Shown here: one piece after another, positions 17,301 through 26,016 of the stretch
How positions within the stretch are numbered: position 1 is the stretch's first letter
How the letters are laid out: every line of letters begins with the position of its first letter
From: Caballeronia sp. INDeC2
GTDB lineage: Bacteria; Pseudomonadota; Gammaproteobacteria; Burkholderiales; Burkholderiaceae
Length of the DNA stretch: 64,000 bases
NCBI RefSeq assembly: GCF_023631325.1
Contig: NZ_JALQDG010000049.1
Span: 62,340-126,339, forward strand
Direction of reading: 5' to 3'
The notes under the pieces: model-generated
Databases searched by the model: none
Seen by the model: the letters and a program-made list of their open reading frames with translations, nothing else
What the model was told of the DNA's origin: nothing
Position numbers and translations under genes: made by a program

Positions 17301-18283
17301 GTTCGTTTCGGGAGCGGATGCTACAAAAAACCGCCGAACTGGGTGTCGGAGCGGAGCGCCAGGCGAAGGCACCATCCGCATCGGCAGAAACGCGTCGCTC
17401 GAGTGCATTTAAAACCGGTCCGGGTATGCTTGGGGCGCTGGCCGCCGCGGAGCAGCGCATTCAACAGTTGGAGGCGACGAGCGATAAGCTAATGCTGCCG
17501 GTCGGAGCAATCCGGCCGAATCCTTGGCAGCCGCGCAAGGTTTTCAGCGATGATGCTCTTGCGTCACTTGCCGAGTCGATTCGAGAAGTTGGACTGGTCG
17601 AGCCAGTCGTCGTCCGCCGCGTGGAGGGCGGATATCAGTTGATTGCCGGTGAGCGCCGCTTGCGCGCCCATAAATTACTCGATCTCGATGAAATCAAGGC
17701 CGCAGTTATTGAATGCTCCGACGAAGACATGGCGGTCCTCTCGCTTGTTGAAAATGTCGGTCGGGAGGATTTGACAGACTACGAGGTTGGTCAATCGCTG
17801 CGTGTGGTGGAGGGAGAATTTCCAAGCCGAAAGCGCATGGCCGAAGCGCTAGGCATGTCTCGCAAAGGCTTATATCGGTTTCTCGCATTCGAGAACCTTC
17901 CGGACTTTGTCCGTCAGGATCTGGATCTAAACCCATATCTGCTAGGCGGGGCAGCTGCCGACGAAGTAGTGTCTGCCATCAAAAAGCATGGAGAAGCAGG
18001 TATTGAGGCGGCCCGGGCTCTGTGGAGCTCCGTGGCGAGTGGGGCGCTCGACCAAGGGAAGTTCGCCACGGCAATCAAACAGCACGTATTGAACGGGCAT
18101 GGTCATCAAGGTGTACACGAGCGTAGTATCGAGAAGATTTTTTCGGGGAAGAGCCATGCTGGCACGATCACAAGGGACGCAAGCAGTTTCACGGTGAAGA
18201 TCAAGACCGGCGTGCTGTCGGAAGAGCAAGAAAAAGAAATCCGAAGACTAATCTGTTCGTTATTCAGTGTCACACCTAGCTGA
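17297..18283 (+). CDS. parB: ParB partition protein
   Basis: The start is taken at ATG 17297, overlapping the parA stop; this gives 328 residues. Near residue 75 IRPNPWQPRKVFSDDALASL opens the ParB N-terminal domain, and the Arg-box follows as LIAGERRLRAHKLL. ALGMSRKGLYRFLAFENLPD is the HTH. The C-terminal part (KSHAGTITRDASSFTVKIKT) is a dimerisation-type beta region. It would bind centromere sites and work with ParA. Candidate sites are the TGTGTCAA-type palindromes downstream. A rho-independent terminator lies 17 bases past the stop. Confidence 0.92.
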   Translation: MSSFRERMLQKTAELGVGAERQAKAPSASAETRRSSAFKTGPGMLGALAAAEQRIQQLEATSDKLMLPVGAIRPNPWQPRKVFSDDALASLAESIREVGLVEPVVVRRVEGGYQLIAGERRLRAHKLLDLDEIKAAVIECSDEDMAVLSLVENVGREDLTDYEVGQSLRVVEGEFPSRKRMAEALGMSRKGLYRFLAFENLPDFVRQDLDLNPYLLGGAAADEVVSAIKKHGEAGIEAARALWSSVASGALDQGKFATAIKQHVLNGHGHQGVHERSIEKIFSGKSHAGTITRDASSFTVKIKTGVLSEEQEKEIRRLICSLFSVTPS

Positions 18284-18300
18284 TCCGTTTCTTATCGCCT

Positions 18301-18325
18301 GGCCGCCACGGAGCGGCCTTTTTTT
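18301..18325 (+). terminator. Rho-independent terminator of parAB
   Basis: GGCCGC (18301-18306), loop CACGGA, GCGGCC (18313-18318), then seven T. It starts 17 bases after the parB stop. Confidence 0.9.
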
Positions 18326-18742
18326 CGATAGAGGCTGCCGCGAAGCGCGGCGTCACCATGGGGTGGCTAACGTCGGTCGCGAATGGTGTCTTACCGCCAT
18401 CCAAAATTTGCAGCATAGGGCGAATGGGACCGTGAAGTTTGTACGGCAAGTTGGCCGCCTGCGACGCTGTAGTTTTCCTGTTTCCCAGCAGCCCTCGCGA
18501 TTGGTGGGAGCATCTCACACCGGGCGTCCGGGTGCCGCCCTTTCGCACTGGTCGCCGCGTCAAAACCCGGAGCTCTGGCTGTCGTGGCAGCACGGGACGG
18601 GCTGCCGAGCACGAAACCGCGGCACCCGCGGTTTGCGTCAGATTGGTTCTCCCGTGTGCCTTGCTACCATCACGCCAGGTGCTTGTGAGAGCCCGGCTGG
18701 ACGCCTTGATCAGCGAGATGGACGACCTATAGGCCCAGGCGG

Positions 18743-18761
18743 GTGTGTCAAGTCGACACAC
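18743..18761. promoter_or_regulatory. Palindrome GTGTGTC-N5-GACACAC, candidate centromere site
   Basis: GTGTGTCAAGTCGACACAC has 7-bp perfect arms around a 5-base centre and is related to the site at 18885. Its position 460 bases downstream of parB suggests a ParB-binding site, but only two copies were found. Confidence 0.45.
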
Positions 18762-18884
18762 AGTCGCTTTCTCGAAGAATTGCGCGCGACATGCGCATCG
18801 ATTAGTCGGCTGGGTGCCTTAATAAATGAATTACAACGACATGCTGTCTGCTAAGAGAGCCTTTGCGACCGGCGACTGAGTGCT

Positions 18885-18901
18885 TGTGTCAATTTGACAC
18901 A
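18885..18901. promoter_or_regulatory. Palindrome TGTGTCAA-T-TTGACACA, candidate centromere site
   Basis: An exact 8-bp inverted repeat around one base. It shares the TGTGTCAA half-site with 18743-18761. It could be the parS of the adjacent parAB, or an operator of an unknown repressor. Confidence 0.5.
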
Positions 18902-19105
18902 CTTGTAGTCGGCACCCTCTCATTGGAAATTGTGCTTCAGCGAGCCTTAGCAGCACCCGCAACCATTAGATCCGCGGGGGTCGGGGAATCGATGGCAACC
19001 TCGGACTTGTGGGGAGCCGGACTGTTGCTTCCGTCGTTTGCTAGATCGCCCAACGCCGGCGAGGCTAGCTGCGTTCCGCGACCGCGCTCCCACCAAAACG
19101 TTCCG

Positions 19106-19297
19106 TCACTGACGAGACACGCATGAACAATGAATTGCGACGATCGAATAGAGGCCGATGTAGTTCAGCAGCGTGATCCAGTACTCGGGCACGGCGACCG
19201 GCCCGGGCAGAATCGGCGACCCGAAAACGATCACCAGAAAGATCCAGAAACACGCGCGGTTTTGGTCGCTGCGGCACCGACGGTAGCCAAACCGCAT
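19106..19297 (-). pseudogene. Fragment of a LivM-like ABC permease gene
   Basis: The minus strand encodes a charged N-terminus and then two hydrophobic blocks, FWIFLVIVFGSPIL and PEYWITLLNYIGLYSIVA. This resembles the first membrane segments of branched-chain amino acid permeases (LivM), where the LLxxIGIYxLLALGL pattern follows. After the second block the frame runs into unrelated sequence and stops at 19106. It is probably a 5' fragment left by a rearrangement. No other ABC transporter gene is near. Confidence 0.4.
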
Positions 19298-20132
19298 GAA
19301 AGAACTGCCGCTAAGGTGCGTCCGAGGTAAGCCGACAGACCGCGCGAATCGTCGGAACCCACCGGGACGAGCGCAGGTACGCAGTGCCTGACGCCTATCG
19401 AGACAGATCATCGAACGCAACCCCCGCAGCCTTGCTTCGAGAAAATCCGCAATTGGTCCGCTCGGACCCAACATAGGCAGCTCAAAAAAGCACGCCGCGC
19501 CTTTGACACCTCGTATGCCCGCGTCGGTTGCCAGGGTTGGTCGTGGTTCCCCGAAAAGCGCAAGTCGAGGAACGTACCCGGCCTTTGTCCGTGCGAGGAC
19601 CGACCGCGCGGCAACTTCAGCCGATGAAGCCACCGTCTTCCGGCACGCCCCACCCCGATTGAGATGGGGACGGAAAGGTGACCCCGATGTCCGCTCGGCG
19701 CCGCCGCGGCCGTCGCCATTGTCGAGCAGCCTAGAGAGCACAAACAGCTGTCTCGCCGATCGTATGCAGACGGGCACCGTTTGGCGTCTTCAGGCGAGAC
19801 AGGCGGGAAAGGGCGTGCCTAGAACATTCTCATGGGCCTTTCCGATTTTCGCCTAGCTGCCCGCCGCATTGCTTGAATCAACGACGGAAACGTCTCTTCT
19901 CAGCGCTACTCCGCGCGCGACCTCAAGCCTGATAAGTCGTGTTAGCGGGATAGGGCTGCGCACTCACCTGTGGACAGTCTGCCTGCCATGCATCATCACC
20001 CTTCCGCCGACACTACCGAGACACGGAGCCGAGGGCGCCTTTGCTCAGTTGCGTTACTAGCGATGGCCGATCAAGATAGCGTCCGGCGTTCGCGAGGGCG
20101 ACGCCGTTCTCAACTTTTTAGGTCACACAAAA

Positions 20133-20336
20133 ATGGCAACCGGTACGGTCAAGTGGTTCAAGGATGACAAGGGTTTTGGCTTCATCACGCCCGATGGCGG
20201 CGGTGAAGATGTGTTCGCGCACTTCTCGGAAATCCGCGCTGAGGGCTTCAAAACGCTCAAGGAAGGACAGAAGGTGACGTTCGACGAGAAGATGGGGCCG
20301 AAGGGCAAGCAGGCGGCGAACATCAAGCCGGCCTAA
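20133..20336 (+). CDS. Cold-shock protein, CspA family
   Basis: The 67-residue product is a full CspA-type OB fold. RNP1 is seen as KGFGFITPD and RNP2 as DVFAHFSEI, inside MATGTVKWFKDDKGFGFITP and the following residues. It binds single-stranded RNA or DNA and works as an RNA chaperone. It stands alone, with non-coding sequence on both sides. A GC-rich imperfect hairpin follows at 20344-20373 without a T run. Plasmid-borne csp genes are common in Burkholderiaceae (family knowledge). Confidence 0.95.
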   Translation: MATGTVKWFKDDKGFGFITPDGGGEDVFAHFSEIRAEGFKTLKEGQKVTFDEKMGPKGKQAANIKPA

Positions 20337-20993
20337 CTCGTCGCGCCCCGGCGATCGCGCGGTTGTCGGGGCGTCGGCAGGGCAGACGCACGAAAGGCGT
20401 TCGACCGAAGCCAAAATAACAGCGAAGGCGAAGGGTTTAAAAAGTGAGAAACCCTCACTTTTTGTCCAGTCGTGAAACATATGTCGTCGTTTCAGAGTTC
20501 GCGCTATCTTATTGATTATTTGGTGTATACCTTCCAAAATATTGCTGTGAACGGTGAGCTGTTTCACGGTGTCGGGGCACCAACGCGCTTCGAACCTGCC
20601 TGCGACCTCGATCGTGATCATCGAACAGCGGAAAACTCGCGAATCGTATTAAACGACATATATTCTGTAGCATCTGATACCTCGGATGACGCATCGCCTT
20701 CGCGGCAAGCAATCATCGGCGCTCGCCTCATCCGCAAAGCGCAGCAATGGCGAAGTGCGGACCCTCAACGCGTGGCGTACTGGGCACTTCTCGTAAAACT
20801 TGACGGCGCGGCTACGACGAGTCCGCTGTCACCAGTGCGAACCGTCTCCTTCCCTCCCGCGCTGAGCGCCTCGCGTGTGAACGCGTTTGTCTCGCTTGAG
20901 GCGTTACCGTCGCAGCGGCAAAGCGCTCGGGCACGCCGACCTCGTCCCGCTGCATTCCGACCTTTCTACGCCCGCCGGCGAATTCCTGACGTG
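20337..20993. other. Region after the cold-shock gene without a recognised gene
   Basis: A plus-strand frame is open from about 20472 to 21164, but its product has no recognisable domain and its composition shifts along the length. It is not annotated as a gene except for the small segment at 20994. Confidence 0.35.
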
Positions 20994-21078
20994 ATGCGGT
21001 GGTCCAAACCGAAGTTCACGGATTGCCGCATGCGCCCTTGCGCCGACGACGTGTGCATTTCAGATTCAAAGCGATGGA
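20994..21078 (+). pseudogene. Possible PqqA-like peptide relic
   Basis: ATG 20994 opens MRWSKPKFTDCRM, which matches the N-terminus of PqqA peptides of the MxWxxPxYTDxRxGFEVTMYIxNR type over about 13 positions. The following residues do not contain the Glu and Tyr that are crosslinked in PQQ synthesis, and no pqq gene is nearby. A later ISDS could echo the ISNR end after a frameshift. It could equally be chance. It lies just upstream of the membrane-protein gene at 21131. Confidence 0.25.
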
Positions 21079-21130
21079 CGACGGCCGACCTGCTTCAAGT
21101 CGTCGCCGAACCGAGACAGGGAGACGAAAG

Positions 21131-21436
21131 ATGCAGAACGGCAGTCCGCCGCGACGGCGCGTGACCTACGGAAAAGGGATTCAGACCAGCGGCTCAGGAT
21201 GGTTCGGCCGATTATTCGCCATGCTTCTGAGCGTGATCGTGCTCGTGGCGGCCGCGATGCTGTCGATGGTGCTGCTCGCCGTACTGTTTGGCGTAGGCAC
21301 GATCGTCTTCGGCTATTTCTGGTGGAAGACACGCGCGCTGCGTCGGCAGGGGCGAGGGTTTGGCGACGACGGCCGGGCCGTCCACGTTGAGGTCGTCCAC
21401 CCGGACACGCCCGATGATGATTCCGCGAAACGCTGA
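21131..21436 (+). CDS. Small membrane protein of unknown function
   Basis: A product of 101 residues from ATG 21131. A basic N-terminus (SPPRRRVTYGKG) is followed by a long hydrophobic region with one or two membrane segments (FAMLLSVIVLVAAAMLSMVL, LAVLFGVGTIVFGYFWW), then a charged tail (HVEVVHPDTPDDDSAKR). This N-in, two-segment layout is plausible for a small inner-membrane protein. No family is recognised. It stands between the cold-shock gene and a convergent conserved gene. Confidence 0.6.
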   Translation: MQNGSPPRRRVTYGKGIQTSGSGWFGRLFAMLLSVIVLVAAAMLSMVLLAVLFGVGTIVFGYFWWKTRALRRQGRGFGDDGRAVHVEVVHPDTPDDDSAKR

Positions 21437-21559
21437 CGATCGCTTACCCGCGCGCGCCTGAAGTCATCCGCCTTGTTCCATCCGCGATGGATTGCCCTTC
21501 GGCCGTGGTCGAAGCGATGAGGCCTTGAAGCCACCTCATGCCGAACCTGTCATCGACCG

Positions 21560-22039
21560 TCACGGACGGCTGCCCGGTTTCGTGGCGCGCAGCGGGGATG
21601 TCCGCCCGCTGGTCGCGAAGCGTTCGAGTCTTTCGCATGCGCCAATATGAACATGCCGCGGCGCGAGCGCCAGTTGACGATCGGACTCACGCAGCACCGC
21701 CTCGAAAAGCGGGAGGTCTTCGGCATCGAGCATCCAGGCACGTCCGCTTTCGGCGCGTTCGAGAGTGCGCTCAATGGCGGCCTCGACCCGCGCGTAAATC
21801 ATCAAGTCCGTGTCGCCAAAGCCAGCGTCCTGAACGTAGAAGCTGAGGTAGACGAGCTGAATCAGTTCGTTGAAAAGGTGCGCGGAGCCGGCGCCACTTC
21901 TGCAGGCGACGAAGCTCAGATGGTTCACCAGGGAGATTTCTCGCGCCGCGCACTCGGGCATCGGGAGCAACATGGCTTTCGTGCGTGGCTTTCGCGACGG
22001 TGCGCGAGATCCGAAATTCGGGCGGCGGCGAGACGGCAT
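21560..22039 (-). CDS. Conserved hypothetical protein
   Basis: Up to 159 residues; ATG codons at 22039 and 21973 are both possible starts. A basic N-terminus is followed by REISLVNHLSFVACRSGAGS, then a helical body (NELIQLVYLSFYVQDAGFGD, ARVEAAIERTLERAESGRAW, LFEAVLRESDRQLALAPRHV). The ordered, mostly helical sequence is clearly coding. Similar proteins are, from memory, common in Burkholderia and sometimes labelled Fis-like regulators, but no HTH is evident here. It is divergent from the sigma factor gene. Confidence 0.6.
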   Translation of the reverse strand: MPSRRRPNFGSRAPSRKPRTKAMLLPMPECAAREISLVNHLSFVACRSGAGSAHLFNELIQLVYLSFYVQDAGFGDTDLMIYARVEAAIERTLERAESGRAWMLDAEDLPLFEAVLRESDRQLALAPRHVHIGACERLERFATSGRTSPLRATKPGSRP

Positions 22040-22441
22040 GGTGAAAAGGACATCGAGAGGAATTCCGCGTCATGCGGAAGTCAAAGCATCGTAACGGTCG
22101 CTCAAGGGCAGGTCTGTGGCCCTTGCCGCGCTGGCGCAGGAGGAACGAAAGATCGACCCGGTTAATTTGTGCGGTGCAGCAATTTGTGCTATGGTTTTAG
22201 GCAGTGCTCCCGTTGCACTGTGTCTTGATTGCGCCATTCATCCGGCCTGCTCGCGTAAGCGGGCCGCGTCCCCGCTCGTTGCGATACCCCAAAGTCGCGT
22301 CCGCCTTCAGCCCTTGAATGTTCGTGACGCGCCGGCCGTGATCCGTCAGCCGCCGATCTCGCCATCGCCGAGCACACCTGCCAAGGAGAATGCACGACAA
22401 GTTTTGATCGTGAGGTTTCCGGGTCTGCTACAACTTCACTC

Positions 22442-24430
22442 GTGTCAAAGGCCCCAGGCCGGCGTGGGCCGAAGGCCAAGGTTGCTGCATTGTTGCTGCC
22501 GATGGACACGGTGTCTTCAGCGGTACAGGACGAAGAGCGGCAGCGCCAGATGCGCGCGTTGATCCAGTTGGGCAAGACGCGCGGCTACCTGACTCACGCG
22601 GAAATCAACGATCACTTGCCGGACAACTTCGCGCAGACCGCTGCGATTGAAACCATTGTCAGCACCTTCAACGACATGGGCGTGGCGGTTTATGAGCAGA
22701 CGCCGGATGCTGAGACGCTGCTCCTGAACGACACGACGCCGGCGGCGATGTCTGACGATCAGACTGACGAGGAAGCAGAAGTCACGCTCGCTACGGTGGA
22801 TTCTGAGTTCGGCCGCACCACCGATCCCGTGCGGATGTACATGCGGGAAATGGGCGGGACGGAGTTGCTGACGCGCGCGGGCGAAGTTGAGATTGCGAAA
22901 CGCATCGAAGACGGCCTTCACGAGATGATCCAGGCGATTGCGGCCTGTCCGGCCACTGTCTCCACGATTCTTTCAAGTGTGGAGCAAATTGAGGCGGGTG
23001 AACTGCGCATCGACGAATTGGTTGACGGTCTCAATGAAGACGCCGCCGCGGCCGAAGGGCTGGTCTCGGACTCATCTGATGCGGCTAAGCTCGACGCGGA
23101 CGACGCCGAAAGCGACGATGGCGATGAGGGGGACGCCGATGAGGAGGGCGGTGAGACAGACGACGAACGCGGCGCGACGGAGCAAGGGGATTCGGCCAAG
23201 GCAAACGAAGCGCGTCTGAAACGGCTGACGAGTGAGAGCCTTGCCATCTTTGCACGCGTACGCGAGTTGATCGCTCAGCTTCCGCGCGCTGATGCGACGC
23301 AAGGCGCGGACGGGGTGGCCTTCGCACACGTATGTGAGGCGATGCAGCGCGAACTGGCGCCGATTCGCTTCACGGCGCGAACCATCGATCGGCTGTGCGC
23401 GCAGGTGCAGCAGCAGGTCGCGCAAGTGCGGGAAATCGAGCGCCGTGTTTTGCAGATTGCCGTCGACCGGTGCGGGATGCCGCGCGAGAAGTTTGTCGAG
23501 TCCTTTCCGGGGCATGAAACCGATCTTGGCTGGACCGGACGCATGGCCACGGCATCGAACAAGTATGGCGCCGCGCTCGAGCGCAGTCTGCCGGCAATTC
23601 AGGCCGAGCAGGAAAAGCTGATCGAGATCGAAGCCACCGCCGCTCTGCCGCTGCAACAACTGAAGAAAATTAACCGGCAGATGATGGCGGCCGAGTCGAA
23701 AATGAGGCAGGCAAAGGGTGAGATGATCGAAGCCAACCTGCGCCTGGTGATCTCCATCGCGAAGAAGTACGTGAACCGCGGCATGCATTTCCTGGATCTG
23801 ATTCAGGAAGGCAATATCGGCCTGATGAAAGCCGTCGACAAATTCGAATATCGACGCGGCTGGAAGTTTTCCACCTACGCGACGTGGTGGGTACGCCAAG
23901 CGGTGACGCGTTCGCTTGCGGATCAGGCGCGCACGATTCGCGTGCCGGTGCATATGATCGAATCGATCAACAAGCTCAATCGGATTTCGCGCGAGATTCT
24001 GCAGCACACTGGGCAGGAGGCGCATCCTGCAGTGCTAGCGGAGCGTATGGAACTGACCGAAGAAAAGGTTCGCGGCATGTTGAAGGTGGCCAAGCAACCG
24101 GTGTCACTCGAGATGCCGGTGGGCGAGGACGGGGAAGCGACGCTTGGCGACATGATCGAGGATCCGAGGGTGGCTTCCCCCGCTGATGCGGCCGTGCATG
24201 CGAACCTGCGCGCCGCGATCGACGAGGCGCTCGATGCGTTGTCGCCGCGTGAAGCGAAGGTCCTACGGATGCGTTTCGGAATCGATACGCCGTCCGACTT
24301 CACGCTCGACGAGCTTGGCAAACAATTCGACGTGACGCGCGAACGGATCCGGCAGATCGAAAGCAAGGCGATGCGAAAACTGATGCACCCGAGTCGCGCA
24401 GACAAGCTCCGACCGTTTCTTGATCATTGA
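22442..24430 (+). CDS. rpoD: Sigma-70 (RpoD-family primary-type sigma factor)
   Basis: A full-length group 1-type sigma factor of 662 residues if GTG 22442 is used; ATG 22502 would give 642. Region 1.1 is present (RALIQLGKTRGYLTHAEIND), region 1.2 reads DPVRMYMREMGGTELLTRAG, and a very acidic non-conserved insert follows. Region 2 is NLRLVISIAKKYVNRGMHFL ... EYRRGWKFSTYATWWVRQAV. Region 4 ends with TLDELGKQFDVTRERIRQIE. Nothing in the core motifs is missing, so it could direct housekeeping-type promoters. Since a chromosomal rpoD must exist, this is probably an extra copy; that is inference. No ribosome-binding site is obvious before either start. Confidence 0.92.
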   Translation: MSKAPGRRGPKAKVAALLLPMDTVSSAVQDEERQRQMRALIQLGKTRGYLTHAEINDHLPDNFAQTAAIETIVSTFNDMGVAVYEQTPDAETLLLNDTTPAAMSDDQTDEEAEVTLATVDSEFGRTTDPVRMYMREMGGTELLTRAGEVEIAKRIEDGLHEMIQAIAACPATVSTILSSVEQIEAGELRIDELVDGLNEDAAAAEGLVSDSSDAAKLDADDAESDDGDEGDADEEGGETDDERGATEQGDSAKANEARLKRLTSESLAIFARVRELIAQLPRADATQGADGVAFAHVCEAMQRELAPIRFTARTIDRLCAQVQQQVAQVREIERRVLQIAVDRCGMPREKFVESFPGHETDLGWTGRMATASNKYGAALERSLPAIQAEQEKLIEIEATAALPLQQLKKINRQMMAAESKMRQAKGEMIEANLRLVISIAKKYVNRGMHFLDLIQEGNIGLMKAVDKFEYRRGWKFSTYATWWVRQAVTRSLADQARTIRVPVHMIESINKLNRISREILQHTGQEAHPAVLAERMELTEEKVRGMLKVAKQPVSLEMPVGEDGEATLGDMIEDPRVASPADAAVHANLRAAIDEALDALSPREAKVLRMRFGIDTPSDFTLDELGKQFDVTRERIRQIESKAMRKLMHPSRADKLRPFLDH

Positions 24431-24636
24431 GTCACCGGCCGGCGCGTCGATACCCGATCAATGTGACATCTTGAACAGCGAGTCAGCGCGATGCGGCAAG
24501 CGGCGCGGGTCGGATGGGACAAGCACGCGCGCTTGCTGAATCGTCGCTCAAAAGAAGGCGGATGGGTCGGAGAGTTGAGGGCCGCGCACCAGGCGCGGCT
24601 TCTCCGCCCAATAGGGGATGACAACGGGCCCCGGCG

Positions 24637-26016
24637 TTACAGCAAGATCGCTTGCTGCAAAAGCTCCAGCGCTTTCAACTCGTCCAAACGACCCGTGCGT
24701 GCTTTGCCTGCAAGCGTCTTGAGCAAGGCTTCCGCAATCGGTTCGATACCATCAAGATTGTCCAGACTGGTCGCGGAAGTGGAGGAGAGCGACACGGCTT
24801 TTCCGTGGGTGAGGGCGGCGGCGGGCGGCGGCTCCATCGTTGTCAGTGACGCTGGCGGGAAATGGCGATCGCTTTCGTCAAGTGAGTGGCCACCCCGCTC
24901 GCTTGGAGCAGCACTGACCTGATCTAGCGGCTCGATGGCGATTGACGCTTTCTCTTCCGGAACGTTTTCCGACGCAGTTAAGCTTTGCGTATCGCCCAGG
25001 TCGTCCAGATGAGGGCCTTCCGAGCGCGCCTTTGCAGCGCGCTTCGTTGGTGCGTTGCTCTGAGCTGCGAGCGCCAGCGGCGCTTCTTGTTGAACGGATG
25101 TGCGGCCACGCGCAGCAGGAGTGAGCAAACGAGACACTGACTCAGGAATCTCGGCTTCGGAGCGCGGCTTGTCGAGCCAGCCGACTGGCAAGCCAAGGCG
25201 CTCTGTAAAGCGGCTTGCTTCGACATCGTCCATGCGCTTCTTGCCATGTAGCCGATGGGCCATGTTGGACCCGCTCAACACCATGACCACCCCAAGTCTT
25301 ACTTTCGATCCGTTGCGCGTCGTGAGAACGTGAAGGTTCGCACGTCGAATGCTTTCGACATCGGCGCCGTCGCTCAAGGGCAGCGCGTGTTGCGGAGCCG
25401 ATTTTTGCGATGCTTTGGATTGAGAAGGCGCACCCTTGAGGGCAGCACCCCGGCTTGTTTGCTTGGCCATCTCGCGCTCATTATTCTTGTGAGCCATGGG
25501 CGAGCCGCCCGCTGGTTTCTTTGGCATTTCGGCGTCCTCGGACGATCCAACTTCAAGAGAGGGTTGCTGGCCGACGTTGGCGGCTGTAGCAGGCTTACCG
25601 ATGTCAGACTCTGCTTCCACCTCCTCGTCTGTTTGAACGAAGTCGAGCGGTGACTTCAAGCGAGCAATCGTCTCGGGTGTGAGTGCGGGATGCGGCTGAT
25701 CAAAAAAGCCGTGCGGCAACCCCAGCGTGGTTTCCATGTGAAAGGCGGTCTCGGGCGTGAACCTCTCACCCTTCAAGAGTTCGGCCACGCGCGTCATGCT
25801 GGAATCCAGTCCTAACGCGATATTCTCGGCGCCCACCGCATCGATCAGAAACTGAAACGAACGCGTTTTGAAAATTGAGGCTGTCTGGGCAGAGTCTCGA
25901 GCAGGCGCCTTCGCGTGGGTCTGTCTCTGCCGATTGGGCGAGGATTGGCTTACATGGCGAGGCTGGCGCTGGCCGGTGTCTCGAGATCCCGCATATCGGC
26001 CGCGGGGTTGACTCAT
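24637..26016 (-). CDS. Unknown protein with two repeated HTH-like modules
   Basis: The 459-residue product has two similar modules. Module 1 (about residues 55-120) runs LDSSMTRVAELLKGERFTPE ... LGLPHGFFDQPHPALTPETI. Module 2 (about residues 225-300) runs VMVLSGSNMAHRLHGKKRMD ... LGLPVGWLDKPRSEAEIPES. Both have the shape of a degenerate Xre-type helix bundle followed by GLPxG(F/W)(F/L)D(Q/K)P. The linkers are low-complexity and rich in Ala, Ser and Lys. It resembles a DNA-binding protein rather than an enzyme. It converges on the sigma factor gene. No family name can be given. Confidence 0.65.
   Translation of the reverse strand: MSQPRGRYAGSRDTGQRQPRHVSQSSPNRQRQTHAKAPARDSAQTASIFKTRSFQFLIDAVGAENIALGLDSSMTRVAELLKGERFTPETAFHMETTLGLPHGFFDQPHPALTPETIARLKSPLDFVQTDEEVEAESDIGKPATAANVGQQPSLEVGSSEDAEMPKKPAGGSPMAHKNNEREMAKQTSRGAALKGAPSQSKASQKSAPQHALPLSDGADVESIRRANLHVLTTRNGSKVRLGVVMVLSGSNMAHRLHGKKRMDDVEASRFTERLGLPVGWLDKPRSEAEIPESVSRLLTPAARGRTSVQQEAPLALAAQSNAPTKRAAKARSEGPHLDDLGDTQSLTASENVPEEKASIAIEPLDQVSAAPSERGGHSLDESDRHFPPASLTTMEPPPAAALTHGKAVSLSSTSATSLDNLDGIEPIAEALLKTLAGKARTGRLDELKALELLQQAILL

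Larger units (their letters stand above)
18326..20132. other. 1.8-kb non-coding/decayed stretch after parAB
   Basis: No intact gene is recognised. The stretch contains two palindromes (18743-18761 and 18885-18901) and a remnant of a transporter permease gene near 19106-19297. The remaining open frames look like noise. Confidence 0.45.

Noticed and set aside
20472..21164. Plus-strand open frame of 230 codons after the cold-shock gene
   Set aside because: No domain or uniform protein character, no ribosome-binding site, and it overlaps the start of a better-supported membrane-protein gene. Only the short PqqA-like piece was kept as a weak note.
23072..24025. Minus-strand open frame of 317 codons opposite the sigma factor gene
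   Set aside because: It is antisense to conserved regions of RpoD and has no recognisable motif.
25731..25747. Another parS-like sequence (GGTTTCCATGTGAAAGG)
   Set aside because: It lies inside a coding region, is only partly symmetric, and is 12 kb from the cluster at 12-13 kb.
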